64,000 nucleotides of DNA from Hygrophila difformis (Eukaryota; Streptophyta; Magnoliopsida; Lamiales; Acanthaceae), in assembly GCA_030278955.1 (NCBI GenBank), contig JAOANR010000013.1, positions 41,948,191 to 42,012,190 on the forward strand. The letters run 5' to 3'. The position numbers and the translations under genes are program-made. Shown piece by piece: positions 62,822 through 64,000 of the stretch. The notes below the pieces were generated by a model. The model did no database searches and had not been told where the DNA came from. It was given only the letters and a program-made list of their open reading frames with translations. Position 1 is the first letter of the stretch, and the number at the start of each line of letters is the position of its first letter.

Positions 62822-63006
62822 TTCAGTCTATGCGAACATATTTCAAACCATAAGGAAATCAAATTCATTGATTTCATCATATGAAGTATATAATACCAAC
62901 TCATTTTGACATGGGTAATTAGTATTAACATAATATAGAAGTTGTACAACTGACATAAATGCGTTACATACACTTGAGATAAAAAGCGAATCGAACAAGT
63001 TGGATC

Positions 63007-63752
63007 TAGGGTGGGCACGGTTCGATTAAACCTGAAATTTTCAGGTATTTGTAATTGTATTTGAACCGGGCAAATACTTCATTTCAGTATTTGTATTTGT
63101 AATCGGAGTCCTCGGTTAACCGGGGGTTCGGTTTCGATTCGATTCAGCGGTTAAGCGATTCGGTTCGAATATCTTTCTCGTCCCTCTAAAGATGTATAAT
63201 CAAGTTTTCATTTATTAATTCTTAAGTTTCGTAGATTTTATTTTTGAGGTTATTATACTATAGAAAAAATAAATATAACTATTTAATCCAGTGGTTCTTT
63301 TTAGTGTTATCAAAATATATTTGTATAAGTAATAAATCTTATTGTAGTGGTATATTTCAATAATGGAGTATTCTTAAACACAAAAAAATAATAATATAGA
63401 CTAATTATGGTGATATATTTTGATAACTAACTCTTTAATTTTTATATTTATTTTATTATATACTTAAATAATTAAATAAATAATGATTATATATTATCTA
63501 TATATAATTTTATACCATCAAATGTCTATAATATATACAATATATATCTTTTAAAATAAAATAAGTATATTCTGTTCGGTTCGGTTAATCGGGAGAAAAA
63601 ATTAAAGTATTTGTATTTGTATTTGAACCGGACGAATACTGAAATTTGATATTTGTATTTGCTTCGGGGTCCTCGGTTAACCGGAAATTCAGTTTGATTT
63701 CGGTTCGACTCAGCGGTCCAACGAATCGGTTCGAATATTTTGCTCACCCATA
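63007..63752. mobile_element. hAT-type non-autonomous element (746 bp)
   Basis: Ends TAGGGTGGGCA and TGCTCACCCATA (inverted, one or two mismatches) with the 8-bp duplication GTTGGATC (62999-63006, 63753-63760). Two direct copies of a block of about 130 bp containing GTATTTGTATTTG, GTCCTCGGTTAACCGG and CGGTTCGAATAT lie at each end of the element. No transposase. Confidence 0.92.
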
Positions 63753-64000
63753 GTTGGATCCTCACTTAGATTTTGTGGGGACATTATAAATGCTCTTTAG
63801 TTGTCTCATTATATACTATTTCCTCATTTAAAAATCACATTTTTTTCCCTCATATGTATGAAAGTGGATGGAGTGCAGGTACTTGTAGGTGCATGCATGA
63901 TACTTGGAGGCTTTTATGTTATTACATATTTTGGATGATACCCATAATGGTTGTCAATATATTTATGTGATGCTTAGTGTGGCATACTGTGATTGCCATG

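Larger units (their letters stand above)
56391..62852 (-). mobile_element. Full-length L1-type LINE (RRM lineage) with 17-bp target duplication
   Basis: The poly(A) tail is seen as a T run at 56389-56406. The flanks carry the perfect duplication AGGAAATCAAATTCATT (56374-56390 and 62853-62869). ORF1 (62821-60783) and ORF2 (60740-56601) follow in order with a 42-nt gap. ORF2 stays in one frame throughout, with two nonsense codons. The perfect duplication points to a young insertion. Confidence 0.96.

Overview
The window is nuclear DNA of a flowering plant, most likely a core eudicot. It carries five intron-containing plant genes in an AT-rich background crowded with plant transposable elements: L1-type LINEs, an LTR-type element, MITEs, hAT and CACTA elements and tRNA-derived SINEs. 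Family assignments rest on motif recognition by eye; no database search was run.

Layout. 1-10.65 kb: two diverged copies (1-2320 and about 7175-10651) of the terminal region of an LTR-retrotransposon-like element with no coding capacity, separated by a decayed LINE and non-coding sequence. Both copies carry an unusual array of short palindromes whose arms co-vary. 10.75-16.1 kb: a symmetric, repeat-dense DNA-transposon-like block. Its left half is full of GGTAA motifs and its right half of TTACC motifs, and it holds a small two-exon reading frame on the minus strand. 16.3-19.4 kb: a Harbinger-type MITE, paired SINEs, a 247-bp tandem duplication and a Ulp1-protease exon remnant. 19.8-21.9 kb: a complete CCoAOMT-like O-methyltransferase gene (minus). 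24-27 kb: MITEs, SINEs and a 1.07-kb foldback element. 27.35-33.23 kb: a full-length L1-type LINE (minus) with a 12-bp target duplication. 38.45-41.40 kb: a GT47 exostosin-like glycosyltransferase gene (minus). 44.25-47.46 kb: three DNA elements. 47.9-48.8 kb: a GPI-anchored lipid-transfer protein gene (plus). 50.8-52.3 kb: the ribosomal protein L17/uL22 gene (plus). 54.87-55.16 kb: a signal peptidase complex subunit 1 gene (plus). 56.39-62.85 kb: a second full-length LINE (minus), of the RRM-ORF1 lineage, with a 17-bp target duplication. 63.0-63.75 kb: a hAT-type element.

The five host genes are unrelated single-copy neighbours, not a pathway cluster. Two encode basic housekeeping functions (ribosome, ER signal peptidase). 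Three encode secondary-metabolism, cell-wall or cell-surface proteins. The MITE family beginning CTCCCTCCGT occurs at least nine times, including in the upstream region of the GT47 gene, upstream of the signal-peptidase gene and inside the lipid-transfer gene intron.

The most unusual observation is the palindrome array. At least nine units have an 11-bp arm, a 3-nt RTG centre and an 11-bp arm, usually nested inside an outer inverted repeat. Arm sequences differ between units and between the two element copies, but pairing is preserved by compensatory changes.
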